Position numbers and translations under genes: made by a program
Assembly: GCF_008704715.1 (NCBI RefSeq)
Contig: NZ_CP023689.1
Coordinates: 7,316,001 to 7,380,000, forward strand
Direction: 5' to 3'
Source of the DNA: Streptomyces chartreusis
GTDB lineage: Bacteria > Actinomycetota > Actinomycetes > Streptomycetales > Streptomycetaceae
Length of the DNA stretch: 64,000 nucleotides
The notes under the pieces: generated by a model
Told to the model about the DNA's origin: nothing
Database searches by the model: none
Seen by the model: the letters and a program-made list of their open reading frames with translations, nothing else
Part shown: positions 35,677 through 43,719 of the stretch, piece by piece
Numbering within the stretch: the first letter of the stretch is position 1
Layout of the letters: every line of letters starts with the position of its first letter

Positions 35677-38193
35677 ATGTCGTTCATGTCCGTACTGACG
35701 CGCAACGAAGCGCAGACTCGTGCCCAGCTCCTCGACGTCCATCGCTACACCATCGAGCTCGACCTGACGACCGGGGACGAGACCTTCGACTCCCGCACCG
35801 TCATCGCGTTCACCGCGCGCACCGACGCGGACACCTTCGTCGAGGTCAAGCCGGCCGAGCTGCGCTCCGTCACGCTGGACGGCAGGCCCCTGGACCCGGA
35901 GACCCTGGACGGGAACAGACTGCCCCTGAAGGGCCTGGCCGCCGGTGAGCACGAGCTGCGCATCGACGCGGCCATGCGCTACTCCCGCACCGGCGAGGGC
36001 ATGCACCGCTTCACCGACCCCACCGACGGCGAGACCTACGTCTACACCCAGCTGTTCATGGAGGACGTCCAGCGCGTCTTCGCCGCCTTCGACCAGCCCG
36101 ACCTCAAGGCCGTCTTCGAGCTGTCCGTGACCGCCCCCGAGGGCTGGAGCGTGCTGGCCAACGGCCGCACCGAGCACACCGGCGATGGCCGCTGGCAGGC
36201 CACGCGCACCCCGTTGATCTCCACGTACCTCGTCGCGGTCGCGGCCGGCCCCTGGCACTCGGTGCGCACCGAGCACCGCGACCTGCCCTTCGGCCTCCAC
36301 TGCCGCCGCTCGCTCGCCCCTTACCTGGACACGGACGCCGACGAGCTCTTCGAGGTCACCCGGCAGTGCTTCGACCGCTTCCACGAGAAGTTCGACGAGC
36401 CCTACCCCTTCGACTCCTACGACCAGGCGTTCGTCCCCGAGTTCAACGCCGGCGCCATGGAGAACCCCGGACTGGTCACCTTCCGCGACGAGTTCGTCTA
36501 CCGCTCCGCCGTCACCGACACCGAGCGGCAGACCCGCGCCATGGTCATCGCCCACGAGATGGCCCACATGTGGTTCGGCGACCTCGTCACCCTGCGCTGG
36601 TGGGACGACATCTGGCTGAACGAGTCGTTCGCCGAGTACATGGGCTACCAGACCCTCGCCGAGGCCACCCGCTTCACCGACACCTGGGTCGACTTCGGCG
36701 TCGCCCGCAAGGCCTGGGGCTACGAAGCCGACCAGCGGCCCTCCACCCACCCCGTGGCCCCCGAGAACGTCCACGACACAGCCTCCGCCATGCTCAACTT
36801 CGACGGCATCTCCTACGCCAAGGGCGCCTCCGCGCTGCGCCAGCTGGTGGCCTGGCTCGGCGAGAAGGACTTCCTCGCCGGCATCAACACCCACTTCGAG
36901 AGGCACAGGTTCGCCAACGCCACCCTCGCCGACTTCATCGACTCCCTCGCCTCCGCGACCGACCGCGACGTCCACGCCTGGGCCGACAGCTGGCTGCGCA
37001 CCACCGGCGTCGACACCCTCACCCCGCAGATCGCACCCGGCGACAACGGCACCTACAGCCTCACCGTCGACCAAGCGGGCAGCCGCCCGCACCGCGTCGC
37101 CGTCGGCCTGTACGACCAGGACCTGGGAGACGACGAGGGCCGCCACCTGACCCTGCGCCGACGCCTGGAGATCGACGTCCCGCAGAGCACGCCGCTGCCC
37201 ATCGGCAAGCGCCCGGCCCTGCTGGTGCTCAACGACGGAGACCTGACCTACGCCAAGGTCCGCTTCGACGCCGAGTCCTTCACGACCCTGCGCGAGCGCC
37301 TCTCGGGGCTGCCCGACCCGCTCACCCGCGCGGTCGTCTGGAACGCCCTGCGCGACGCCGTCCGCGACGGCGAACTGGCCGCCACCGCCTATCTGGAGGC
37401 CGCCCGCGCCCACCTGCCCCGCGAGACCGACCTCGCCGTCGTGCAGGGCGTCCTGGCCTTCGCCGTCGGCCAGGTCACCGACCGCTACCTGCCCGCGGAG
37501 GAGCGGCCCGCCGCCCTGGCCACCCTGTCCGCCCTGTGCCGCGACCTGATCCGGCGCACCGAGGACGGCGACAACCCCGGCCTGCGGCTCATCGCCGTAC
37601 GCCACTTCATCTCCGTGGCCGCGCACCCCGACACGATCGCCGCCTGGCTCGCCGACGGCACGGTGCCCGGCGGACCCGAGCTCGACCCCGAGCTGCGCTG
37701 GCGGGTCATGGGCCGCCTCGCCGTACTCGGCGCCGTCGACGAGGCCGCCATCGCCGCCGAGCTGGAGCGCGACCAGAGCGCCAGCGGGCAGGAGGGCGCC
37801 GCCCGCTGCCGGGCCGCCCTGCCCGACGAGGAGGCCAAGGCCAGGGCGTGGGAGGCGCTGTTCACCACCGACGAGAGCAGCGACCTGTCCAACTACCTCT
37901 TCACCGCGACCGCCATGGGCTTCTGGCAGCCCGAACAGGCCGACCTGGTGAGCCCGTACGTGGCGCGCTTCTACAAGGACTCCGTCGCCCTCGCCGCCCG
38001 CCGCGGCCCCGCCATCGCGGAAGCCGCGGGCCGCTACGCCTTCCCGGTGCACGCCGTGGACGCCGAGGCCCTCAGGCTGGGGGAGGAGTGCCTGCGCGAC
38101 GGCGATCCGATCCCGGCCCTGCGACGCCGGCTCGCCGACCAACTCGACGACCTGGCAAGGGCGTTGAGGGTGCGGGAGGGCCGGACGCACTAG
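35677..38193 (+). CDS. pepN: Aminopeptidase N (M1 family)
   Basis: 838 residues; the ATG at 35677 has a weak AGG at short distance, and an ATG at 35686 is an alternative. M1 landmarks: exopeptidase motif FNAGAMENPGLVTF near residue 265, zinc site VIAHEMAHMWFGDLVTLRWW with the third ligand Glu in LNESFAEYMGYQ, and the C-terminal ERAP1-like helical domain. It removes N-terminal amino acids from peptides in the cytoplasm. Length matches actinobacterial PepN (about 850). Codon use is typical of the chromosome. Single gene, closed by the hairpin at 38204-38236. Confidence 0.95.
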   Translation: MSFMSVLTRNEAQTRAQLLDVHRYTIELDLTTGDETFDSRTVIAFTARTDADTFVEVKPAELRSVTLDGRPLDPETLDGNRLPLKGLAAGEHELRIDAAMRYSRTGEGMHRFTDPTDGETYVYTQLFMEDVQRVFAAFDQPDLKAVFELSVTAPEGWSVLANGRTEHTGDGRWQATRTPLISTYLVAVAAGPWHSVRTEHRDLPFGLHCRRSLAPYLDTDADELFEVTRQCFDRFHEKFDEPYPFDSYDQAFVPEFNAGAMENPGLVTFRDEFVYRSAVTDTERQTRAMVIAHEMAHMWFGDLVTLRWWDDIWLNESFAEYMGYQTLAEATRFTDTWVDFGVARKAWGYEADQRPSTHPVAPENVHDTASAMLNFDGISYAKGASALRQLVAWLGEKDFLAGINTHFERHRFANATLADFIDSLASATDRDVHAWADSWLRTTGVDTLTPQIAPGDNGTYSLTVDQAGSRPHRVAVGLYDQDLGDDEGRHLTLRRRLEIDVPQSTPLPIGKRPALLVLNDGDLTYAKVRFDAESFTTLRERLSGLPDPLTRAVVWNALRDAVRDGELAATAYLEAARAHLPRETDLAVVQGVLAFAVGQVTDRYLPAEERPAALATLSALCRDLIRRTEDGDNPGLRLIAVRHFISVAAHPDTIAAWLADGTVPGGPELDPELRWRVMGRLAVLGAVDEAAIAAELERDQSASGQEGAARCRAALPDEEAKARAWEALFTTDESSDLSNYLFTATAMGFWQPEQADLVSPYVARFYKDSVALAARRGPAIAEAAGRYAFPVHAVDAEALRLGEECLRDGDPIPALRRRLADQLDDLARALRVREGRTH

Positions 38194-38203
38194 TACGTCC
38201 GAC

Positions 38204-38236
38204 GTAGGGGGCGCCGTCCCTGCGGGCGCCCCTTAC
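38204..38236 (+). terminator. Terminator hairpin after pepN
   Basis: GTAGGGGGCGCC and GGCGCCCCTTAC pair over 12 bp with one mismatch around a 9-base loop, 10 bp after the pepN stop. GC-rich stem without a T-tract, as usual in Streptomyces. Confidence 0.65.
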
Positions 38237-38383
38237 TCCGCCGAAGTCCGCACACCGAGTCCGACACGCTTTCCTCGCACGGAAGTACCCCCTTTCGGGT
38301 TCCGGTCATTGGGCTTTTCGGGCGGCGTCGTCCATCCGGGTACAAGCTGGAAGTCCTTCTCGCCCAGCGCCCGGGAGGACACG

Positions 38384-39787
38384 ATGAGCACGCCTGCGTC
38401 GCTCGCGTCAGGCCCCGAAGGTCCCCACGCCCTGCGGCCGTTGCTGGACACCGTGCTCCACGCGCTGAGTGAGGGCGCGCTGCTGCGCCAGGGGCCCCTG
38501 CCCGCGGGCGGGCCGGACGCGGTGGCGGCGCGGATGCGGGCCGCGGTCGGGGACGTACTGCCGGACCAGGGCGAGCCGAACGCCCTGCACACCGTCGTCC
38601 GCGCCCTCGCGGAGACCGCCGCCGACCCCGCCGACCCCCTCTGCACCGCCCACCTCCACTGCCCGCCCCTCGCCCTCGCCACCGCGGCCGACCTCGCCGT
38701 CTCCGCCCTGAACCCCTCCCTCGACTCCTGGGACCAGGCCCCGGGAGCCTCGGAGCTGGAGGCGCTGGTGACGGGGGCGCTCGCGCGCGAGGTCTTCGAG
38801 CCCGGGACCGGGGGACGAGGCGGTATCGCGGCCCGGCAGGTGCCCACGGCCCTGATCACCACCGGCGGCACCGAGTCCAACCAGGTCGCCCTGCTGCTCG
38901 CCCGGGAGGCGCGCGGCGCGGGGGTACGGCTGGTGCACGGTGCCAACGCGCACCACTCGCTGCCGCGCGCCGCCTGGCTGCTCGGGCTGGCCGAGCCCGT
39001 CGTCGTGCCCGCCCCGGCCGGTGCCCTCGACCCCGCCGCCCTCGACGAGGCCCTCACCGCGCTGCCCGGCCCGCACCTCGTCGCCGCCACCGCCGGCACC
39101 ACCGACGCCGGGATGATCGACCCCCTCCCCGAGATCGCGGCCGTGTGCGCGGCGCACGGCGCACGGCTCCACGTGGACGCCGCCTACGGCGGTGGCCTGC
39201 TCTTCAGCGACCGCTACCGCGATCTGCTGGCCGGCCTGGACGCCGCCGACAGTGTCACCCTCGACCTGCACAAACTCGGCTGGCAGCCCGTCGCCGCGGG
39301 TCTCCTCGCCGTCCGTGACGCGGCCGATCTCGCCGTGCTCCACCACCGCGCCGACTACCTCAACGCCGGCGACGACACCGAAGCGGGCCTGCCCGATCTG
39401 CTCGGCCGCTCCCTGCACACCAGCCGCAGGCCCGACGCCCTCAAGATCGCCGTCACCCTCAAGACCCTCGGCCGCAGCGGCCTCGGCCGGCTGGTAGAGC
39501 AGGTCTGCGACGGCGCCCGCGAGTTCGCCGCCCTCGTCCACGAGCACCCCGGCTTCGAACTCCACGACCGGCCCACCCTCAGCACGGTCCTGTTCCGGCC
39601 CGCACACGCCGCCGACGACGACGTCGCGGCCGTACGGCGAACGCTCCTCACCGACGGCCGAGCCGTCCTCGGCCGGGCCCGCGCGGACGGGCGCCTGTGG
39701 TTGAAGGTGACCCTCCTCAACCCCCGTACGCGCCCGGACGACCTGGCCGCCCTCCTGACACTGGTGGAAGGAAACACCCCCCGATGA
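38384..39787 (+). CDS. PLP-dependent amino acid decarboxylase (DesA/group II type)
   Basis: 467 residues from the ATG at 38384, behind GGGAGGA. Group II decarboxylase fold: LITTGGTESNQVALLLARE, AGTTDAGMIDPLPEIAAVC, HVDAAYGGGLLFSDRYR with the PLP-nitrogen Asp, and VTLDLHKLGWQPVAAG with the PLP-binding Lys. These are typical of L-lysine, ornithine or diaminobutyrate decarboxylases such as DesA, which makes cadaverine for desferrioxamine. The next gene overlaps it (ATGA) and encodes an amine N-monooxygenase, as in desAB. No iron box is evident upstream, and no desC/desD follows, so its product and control probably differ from classical desferrioxamine. Confidence 0.85.
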   Translation: MSTPASLASGPEGPHALRPLLDTVLHALSEGALLRQGPLPAGGPDAVAARMRAAVGDVLPDQGEPNALHTVVRALAETAADPADPLCTAHLHCPPLALATAADLAVSALNPSLDSWDQAPGASELEALVTGALAREVFEPGTGGRGGIAARQVPTALITTGGTESNQVALLLAREARGAGVRLVHGANAHHSLPRAAWLLGLAEPVVVPAPAGALDPAALDEALTALPGPHLVAATAGTTDAGMIDPLPEIAAVCAAHGARLHVDAAYGGGLLFSDRYRDLLAGLDAADSVTLDLHKLGWQPVAAGLLAVRDAADLAVLHHRADYLNAGDDTEAGLPDLLGRSLHTSRRPDALKIAVTLKTLGRSGLGRLVEQVCDGAREFAALVHEHPGFELHDRPTLSTVLFRPAHAADDDVAAVRRTLLTDGRAVLGRARADGRLWLKVTLLNPRTRPDDLAALLTLVEGNTPR

Positions 39788-41235
39788 GCCCGCAGTCGAA
39801 CCCCGCTGCCGACCCGCACCCCAACCCCCCGGGCCAGGACGCCGACACACCCCGAGACCTGGTCGGCATCGGCATCGGCCCCTTCAACCTCTCGCTGGCC
39901 GCCCTCGCCCAGCCGCTCGCCGAACTCGACGCCGTCTTCTACGAACAGCGCACCGCCTTCTCCTGGCACCCGGGGCTGCTCATCGACGGCTCCCGGCTCC
40001 AAGTGCCCTTCCTCGCCGACCTGGTGACGCTCGCCGACCCCGCCAGCCCCTGGTCGTTCCTGAACTACCTCAGGCACCGCGACCGGCTCTTCCCCTTCTA
40101 CTTCGCCGAGCGCTTCCACATCCAGCGCGCCGAGTACGACGCCTACTGCCGCTGGGTCTGCGAGAACCTCACCGGGCTGCGCTTCGGCCACCAGGTCGAC
40201 GCGGTCCGCTTCAACCCCGAACGCGACGTCTTCGAGGTCGACTTCACCCAGATCGCCCCCGGCGGGGAGGCCGAGGCGCTCGGGCGCACCTACGCCCGCA
40301 ACATCGTCCTCGGCATCGGCACCGAGCCGTACGTCCCCGACCCGCTGCGGCCCCTGGTCGAGGCGCCCGCCGTGCCCGTCATCCACGCCACCGACTACCT
40401 CGCCCACCGAGAGACCCTGCTCGCCGCCGAGCACATCACCGTCATCGGCTCCGGACAGTCGGGCGCCGAGATCTTCCTGGACCTGCTCCGGCACCGCCCC
40501 GCCGGCCGCGAGAAGCTGCACTGGCTCGGCCGCACCGAGGCCTTCGCGCCGATGGAGTACTCCAAGCTCGGCCTGGAGCACTTCACCCCCGACTACACCC
40601 GCTACTTCCACGCCCTCGCCGAACCGGTCCGCGACCGGCTCCTCGACTCCCAGTGGCAGCTCCACAAGGGCATCGACGCCGCCACCCTCGCCGCCATCCA
40701 CGACGAGCTCTACGGCCGCACCATGCACGGCGGCTGGCCCGACACCGTCCTCACCCCGGGCGTCCGTGTGCGCACCGCAGGCCGGCTCGCCACGACCAGG
40801 GTCGAGCTGCACCTGGAGCACATCCAGCAGAACACCCGCTCACGGCTGACCACCGACGCGGTCGTCCTGGCCACCGGCTACCGCGAGCGCTCCCTCGACC
40901 GCATCCTCGCCGGCCTCGACCCCTACATGCGCCGCGACAGCCGGGAACGCCCCCGGATCGACGACCGGAACCGCCTGGTCATGGACCCGGCCGTCACCGG
41001 CTCCGGCTGCCATGTCTACGTCCAGAACGCCGAGCGCCACACCCACGGCATCGGCACCCCGGACCTCGGCCTCGCGGCCTGGCGCAGCGCCGGCATCCTC
41101 AACTCCGTCACCGGCAAGGAGACCTACGCGCTGCCCGGCCGCACCGCGTTCACCACCTTCGGCCTCGAACAGCAGCCCCTCATCCCGGCCGCGCGCAAGG
41201 CACCGGTGCTCACCCCGCTGGTCGACAGGCGGTGA
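39784..41235 (+). CDS. L-lysine/ornithine-type N-monooxygenase (DesB-like)
   Basis: 483 residues; the ATG at 39784 overlaps the decarboxylase stop. FAD motif DLVGIGIGPFNLSLAALA at residue 26, substrate segment FSWHPGLLIDGSRLQVPFLA then DLVTLADPASPWSFLNYLRH, NADPH motif TVIGSGQSGAEIFLDLL, and the family-typical LATGYRE near residue 362. It hydroxylates a primary amine at nitrogen, here probably the diamine made by the coupled decarboxylase, giving a hydroxamate building block. No acyltransferase or NIS synthetase is adjacent, so the pair may supply another locus or a different N-hydroxy product. Confidence 0.87.
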   Translation: MSPQSNPAADPHPNPPGQDADTPRDLVGIGIGPFNLSLAALAQPLAELDAVFYEQRTAFSWHPGLLIDGSRLQVPFLADLVTLADPASPWSFLNYLRHRDRLFPFYFAERFHIQRAEYDAYCRWVCENLTGLRFGHQVDAVRFNPERDVFEVDFTQIAPGGEAEALGRTYARNIVLGIGTEPYVPDPLRPLVEAPAVPVIHATDYLAHRETLLAAEHITVIGSGQSGAEIFLDLLRHRPAGREKLHWLGRTEAFAPMEYSKLGLEHFTPDYTRYFHALAEPVRDRLLDSQWQLHKGIDAATLAAIHDELYGRTMHGGWPDTVLTPGVRVRTAGRLATTRVELHLEHIQQNTRSRLTTDAVVLATGYRERSLDRILAGLDPYMRRDSRERPRIDDRNRLVMDPAVTGSGCHVYVQNAERHTHGIGTPDLGLAAWRSAGILNSVTGKETYALPGRTAFTTFGLEQQPLIPAARKAPVLTPLVDRR

Positions 41236-41602
41236 AAACGGGGAAGGGGTGAAGAATCGCGGAAGAGGGCGCGGAAAAGGCCACTTGAATATCCCGTGTC
41301 CCTCCCATCCTTCCCGGCGCGCTGATATCTTCCGGTTCATGCGGCGGCAACGGGGGCGTCCGATCCGGGAAACGATTCTTTCGATCGAGGGCCGGCCTTC
41401 CGATGCCGCCGGTCTCGGCAACCCCGCTGCTCCAGGCGCGGTGTCCCGCCCCCGCCGTATCCCTCGCCGCTTTTTCCGCGAGCGCCTTTCCGATCACCGG
41501 AAATGGCTGAATCTCATCACCGTCCGAATCCGAATGGCGCCGCCGATTTCGAAACGGACGGGCACGACCTGAGCGCGAAAACCGAGAGGAGGAAACAGAG
41601 CC
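41236..41602. other. 367-bp intergenic region, no gene recognised
   Basis: Base composition is less GC-rich than the flanks, and open frames lack ribosome-binding sites and typical codon use (a 78-residue frame from 41339 is Arg-rich and unconvincing). It presumably holds the promoter of the gene at 41603, which has AGAGGAGG just before its ATG. Confidence 0.5.
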
Positions 41603-43276
41603 ATGACCACTCCCACCCTCAAATGCCCGCGCTGCCAGGCGGACAACGATCGCAGCTACACCGCCTGCGCCAACTGCGGCCTGTTACGCGGCGCCGACCC
41701 GACGAAGAGTCCGGACCCGGCGCCGCCCACCGTCCCCGCCGTACCGACGCAACCGCCCGCCGGCGCCCGGCGCGCCGCCCCCGCCCCGCCGGCCCACGCC
41801 CCCGGGGCGGACCGGAGCACCCGCTTCGCCCCCGACATCACCCGGTACCTGTGCACCGCCGTCCACACGGACACCAAGTTCGCCCGCAAGGCCGTCGAGC
41901 AGATCGTGGAGGAGCCGCGCCGCGCGGTCGCCTCCTCGCCCGGCGTCGACCTCGGCTGCGTGCTGCGGCACGCCCTCGCGGCCCGGCGCCGCCAGGTGGG
42001 GCGGGACGTCCTGCTCGCCGTACTGCTGCTGATCGTGGTGATCATGCTGCCGAACGGCTTCGGCTCGGCGGTCGTCCTGGGCTGGCTCGTCGCCTGGATC
42101 ATCGTCGCCGTCGAGTCCCTGCTGGTGCACTACGGCGTGGTCGCCAAGCAGCTCAGCCGGGCGAACTTCGCCCCGGACAAGGCCCCAGATCCGGTCAGTT
42201 CGGAGGCACGGCGGCGCATCCAGGAGATCGAGCGGCGCGACCGCGGCAACGTCGTGGTCTCCTCGATGTACGCGCCCTTCGTCGGCTACGGAGAGACGAC
42301 GAGCACCTGGTCGTTCGCACTCGACACGGCCCGCCCCGAAGAGGGCAAGCAGGTCATGCCGTTCACCGTGCACGAGCTCAACGACCATCTCGCCGCCCGG
42401 GTCGGGGACCTGAAGCTGCCCGGCGTGCACGTCGAGGACCTGCTGTTGGTCAACGGCAAGGACCTCCAGTACGAGGTGGACGGCCGCACCCGCTCCGAAC
42501 TGCTGCCGAACCCCGCCGGACCGCCGAGCGCGAGGGTCTCGCCGGAGCTCCTCGACGCGCTGCGCGAGGACGGCAAGGGCCGGGCCCGTCCCTATCTGGC
42601 CATCCGGGTCACCGGCTGGAGCGGTGAACTCGCGATCACCTTCTTCCTGCGGTGCGCCCTGCTGTCCGACCGCAAGATGCTCTTCATCGAGGGCAGCAGC
42701 TCCCTGCTCGCCCCGGTGCGCGAGCGCTACCGCATCGCGGACCAGCTGCTGGACACGCCGACCTTCCGGCAGTTCTCGACCCTGGTCGCCCAGGCCGGCC
42801 TGCGGGCGCCGCTCCAGCTGGTCGGGGCGCCCTTCTCGGTGGCCGCGGGCCTGTTCGCGCCGTTCAACCAGCACGGCAAGCAACGCCGTCAGGCCCAGGA
42901 GATCCGCCACCGCACCTTCAACTACGGGGCGTCCTTCAGCATCAGGGACGCGGCCAGCGACAAGCTCTACTACCGCTACTTCCAGCAGCTCGACCGGGAG
43001 TTGTACGCCAAGACCGTCGAGCACCGCGTACTGGACGCCCTGGTGGAGTTCCTGGAGGACCACGACATCGACACCAACGAACTGATCCAGCGTCAGACCA
43101 CCATCTACAACACCGGCTTGTACGCGGGCGGCGACGTGACTCTGAACGGCTCCGCCGTCGGCGTCGGCGGCAGCATCGCCGGAGTCTTCAAGCGCGGCCA
43201 GGCGGCGGGTGCGGCAGGGCAACCGGCGCCCGCCACACCTCCCGCCCCCGCCGCGCCCGCCAACCGAGGAAGGTGA
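41603..43276 (+). CDS. Zinc-ribbon membrane protein of unknown function with C-terminal GGD strand motif
   Basis: 557 residues, ATG at 41603 behind AGAGGAGG. Residues 8-26 form a zinc ribbon (CPRCQADNDRSYTACANC), then a Pro/Ala-rich linker to about 75. Two adjacent hydrophobic helices follow (about residues 133-172: DVLLAVLLLIVVIMLPNG and SAVVLGWLVAWIIVAVES). A long soluble domain I cannot assign comes next, with ETTSTWSFALDTARPEEGKQ and GWSGELAITFFLRCALLSDR. A helical segment near 500 (HRVLDALVEFLEDHDIDTNE) leads to the C-terminal NTGLYAGGDVTLNGSAVGVG. That last motif recurs at the N-terminus of the next protein. The two genes are 4 bp apart and must be co-translated. Function unknown. Confidence 0.85.
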   Translation: MTTPTLKCPRCQADNDRSYTACANCGLLRGADPTKSPDPAPPTVPAVPTQPPAGARRAAPAPPAHAPGADRSTRFAPDITRYLCTAVHTDTKFARKAVEQIVEEPRRAVASSPGVDLGCVLRHALAARRRQVGRDVLLAVLLLIVVIMLPNGFGSAVVLGWLVAWIIVAVESLLVHYGVVAKQLSRANFAPDKAPDPVSSEARRRIQEIERRDRGNVVVSSMYAPFVGYGETTSTWSFALDTARPEEGKQVMPFTVHELNDHLAARVGDLKLPGVHVEDLLLVNGKDLQYEVDGRTRSELLPNPAGPPSARVSPELLDALREDGKGRARPYLAIRVTGWSGELAITFFLRCALLSDRKMLFIEGSSSLLAPVRERYRIADQLLDTPTFRQFSTLVAQAGLRAPLQLVGAPFSVAAGLFAPFNQHGKQRRQAQEIRHRTFNYGASFSIRDAASDKLYYRYFQQLDRELYAKTVEHRVLDALVEFLEDHDIDTNELIQRQTTIYNTGLYAGGDVTLNGSAVGVGGSIAGVFKRGQAAGAAGQPAPATPPAPAAPANRGR

Positions 43277-43280
43277 CCGC

Positions 43281-43661
43281 ATGACAGGGACCGGTGCCGG
43301 CGACAACAGCGGCATCCAGGCCGGCGGCGACATCCGCATCGACGGCAGCGCGGTCGCCGTCAACCGCTCGACCGCGACCACCGGCGCCCCGGCCGCGGCC
43401 GACCGCGAGGCCGCCGTCGCCGAACTGCGCGCCGCCGCACGGCTGCTGCTCGAACAGGTACGCAGCCACCAGGACGAGTACGAGGACGGCGAGGAACTCG
43501 TCGACGCCGCCGAGCGCGTCGAGGCCGAACTCGCCGAGGACGAGCCCCGCCGGGGCGTCCTGCTGCGCTGGCTCGGCTTCCTCGCACCCGGCGTGGCGGC
43601 CACGGCCGCCGTCGCGGGCGATGTGGCGGCCATCCAGGACAGCGTGACGAGCCTGTTCTGA
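43281..43661 (+). CDS. Small membrane-associated protein sharing the GGD motif with its neighbour
   Basis: 126 residues from the ATG at 43281 (MTGTGAGDNSG), behind GAGGAAGG. Residues 9-28, NSGIQAGGDIRIDGSAVAVN, repeat the pattern at the C-terminus of the upstream protein (Asn-x-Gly-x-x-Ala-Gly-Gly-Asp, then Gly-Ser-Ala-Val). A charged helical region (about 40-90, probably coiled-coil) follows, then a hydrophobic C-terminal segment (about 93-117: LLRWLGFLAPGVAATAAVAG) that may enter the membrane. I do not recognise a family. The shared motif suggests the two products bind each other or the same scaffold. Ends before a strong bidirectional terminator. Confidence 0.82.
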   Translation: MTGTGAGDNSGIQAGGDIRIDGSAVAVNRSTATTGAPAAADREAAVAELRAAARLLLEQVRSHQDEYEDGEELVDAAERVEAELAEDEPRRGVLLRWLGFLAPGVAATAAVAGDVAAIQDSVTSLF

Positions 43662-43668
43662 ACGGACG

Positions 43669-43710
43669 GGAAGGCCGACGGCTCGCAAGAAGCGGCCGTC
43701 GGCCTTCCCC
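43669..43710. terminator. Bidirectional terminator, 15-bp perfect stem
   Basis: Perfect arms at 43669-43683 and 43696-43710 (right arm GCCGTCGGCCTTCCC) with a 12-base loop. It sits between convergent gene ends at 43661 and 43720 and should stop transcription from both sides. Confidence 0.85.
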
Positions 43711-43719
43711 TGCCCGCCC

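Noticed and set aside
38237..38383. Iron box before the DesAB-like pair
   Set aside because: No stretch resembling TTAGGTTAGGCTAACCTAA is present in the upstream region.
41339..41572. 78-residue Arg-rich frame in the gap before the zinc-ribbon gene
   Set aside because: No ribosome-binding site, atypical codon use and no domain; more likely non-coding leader.
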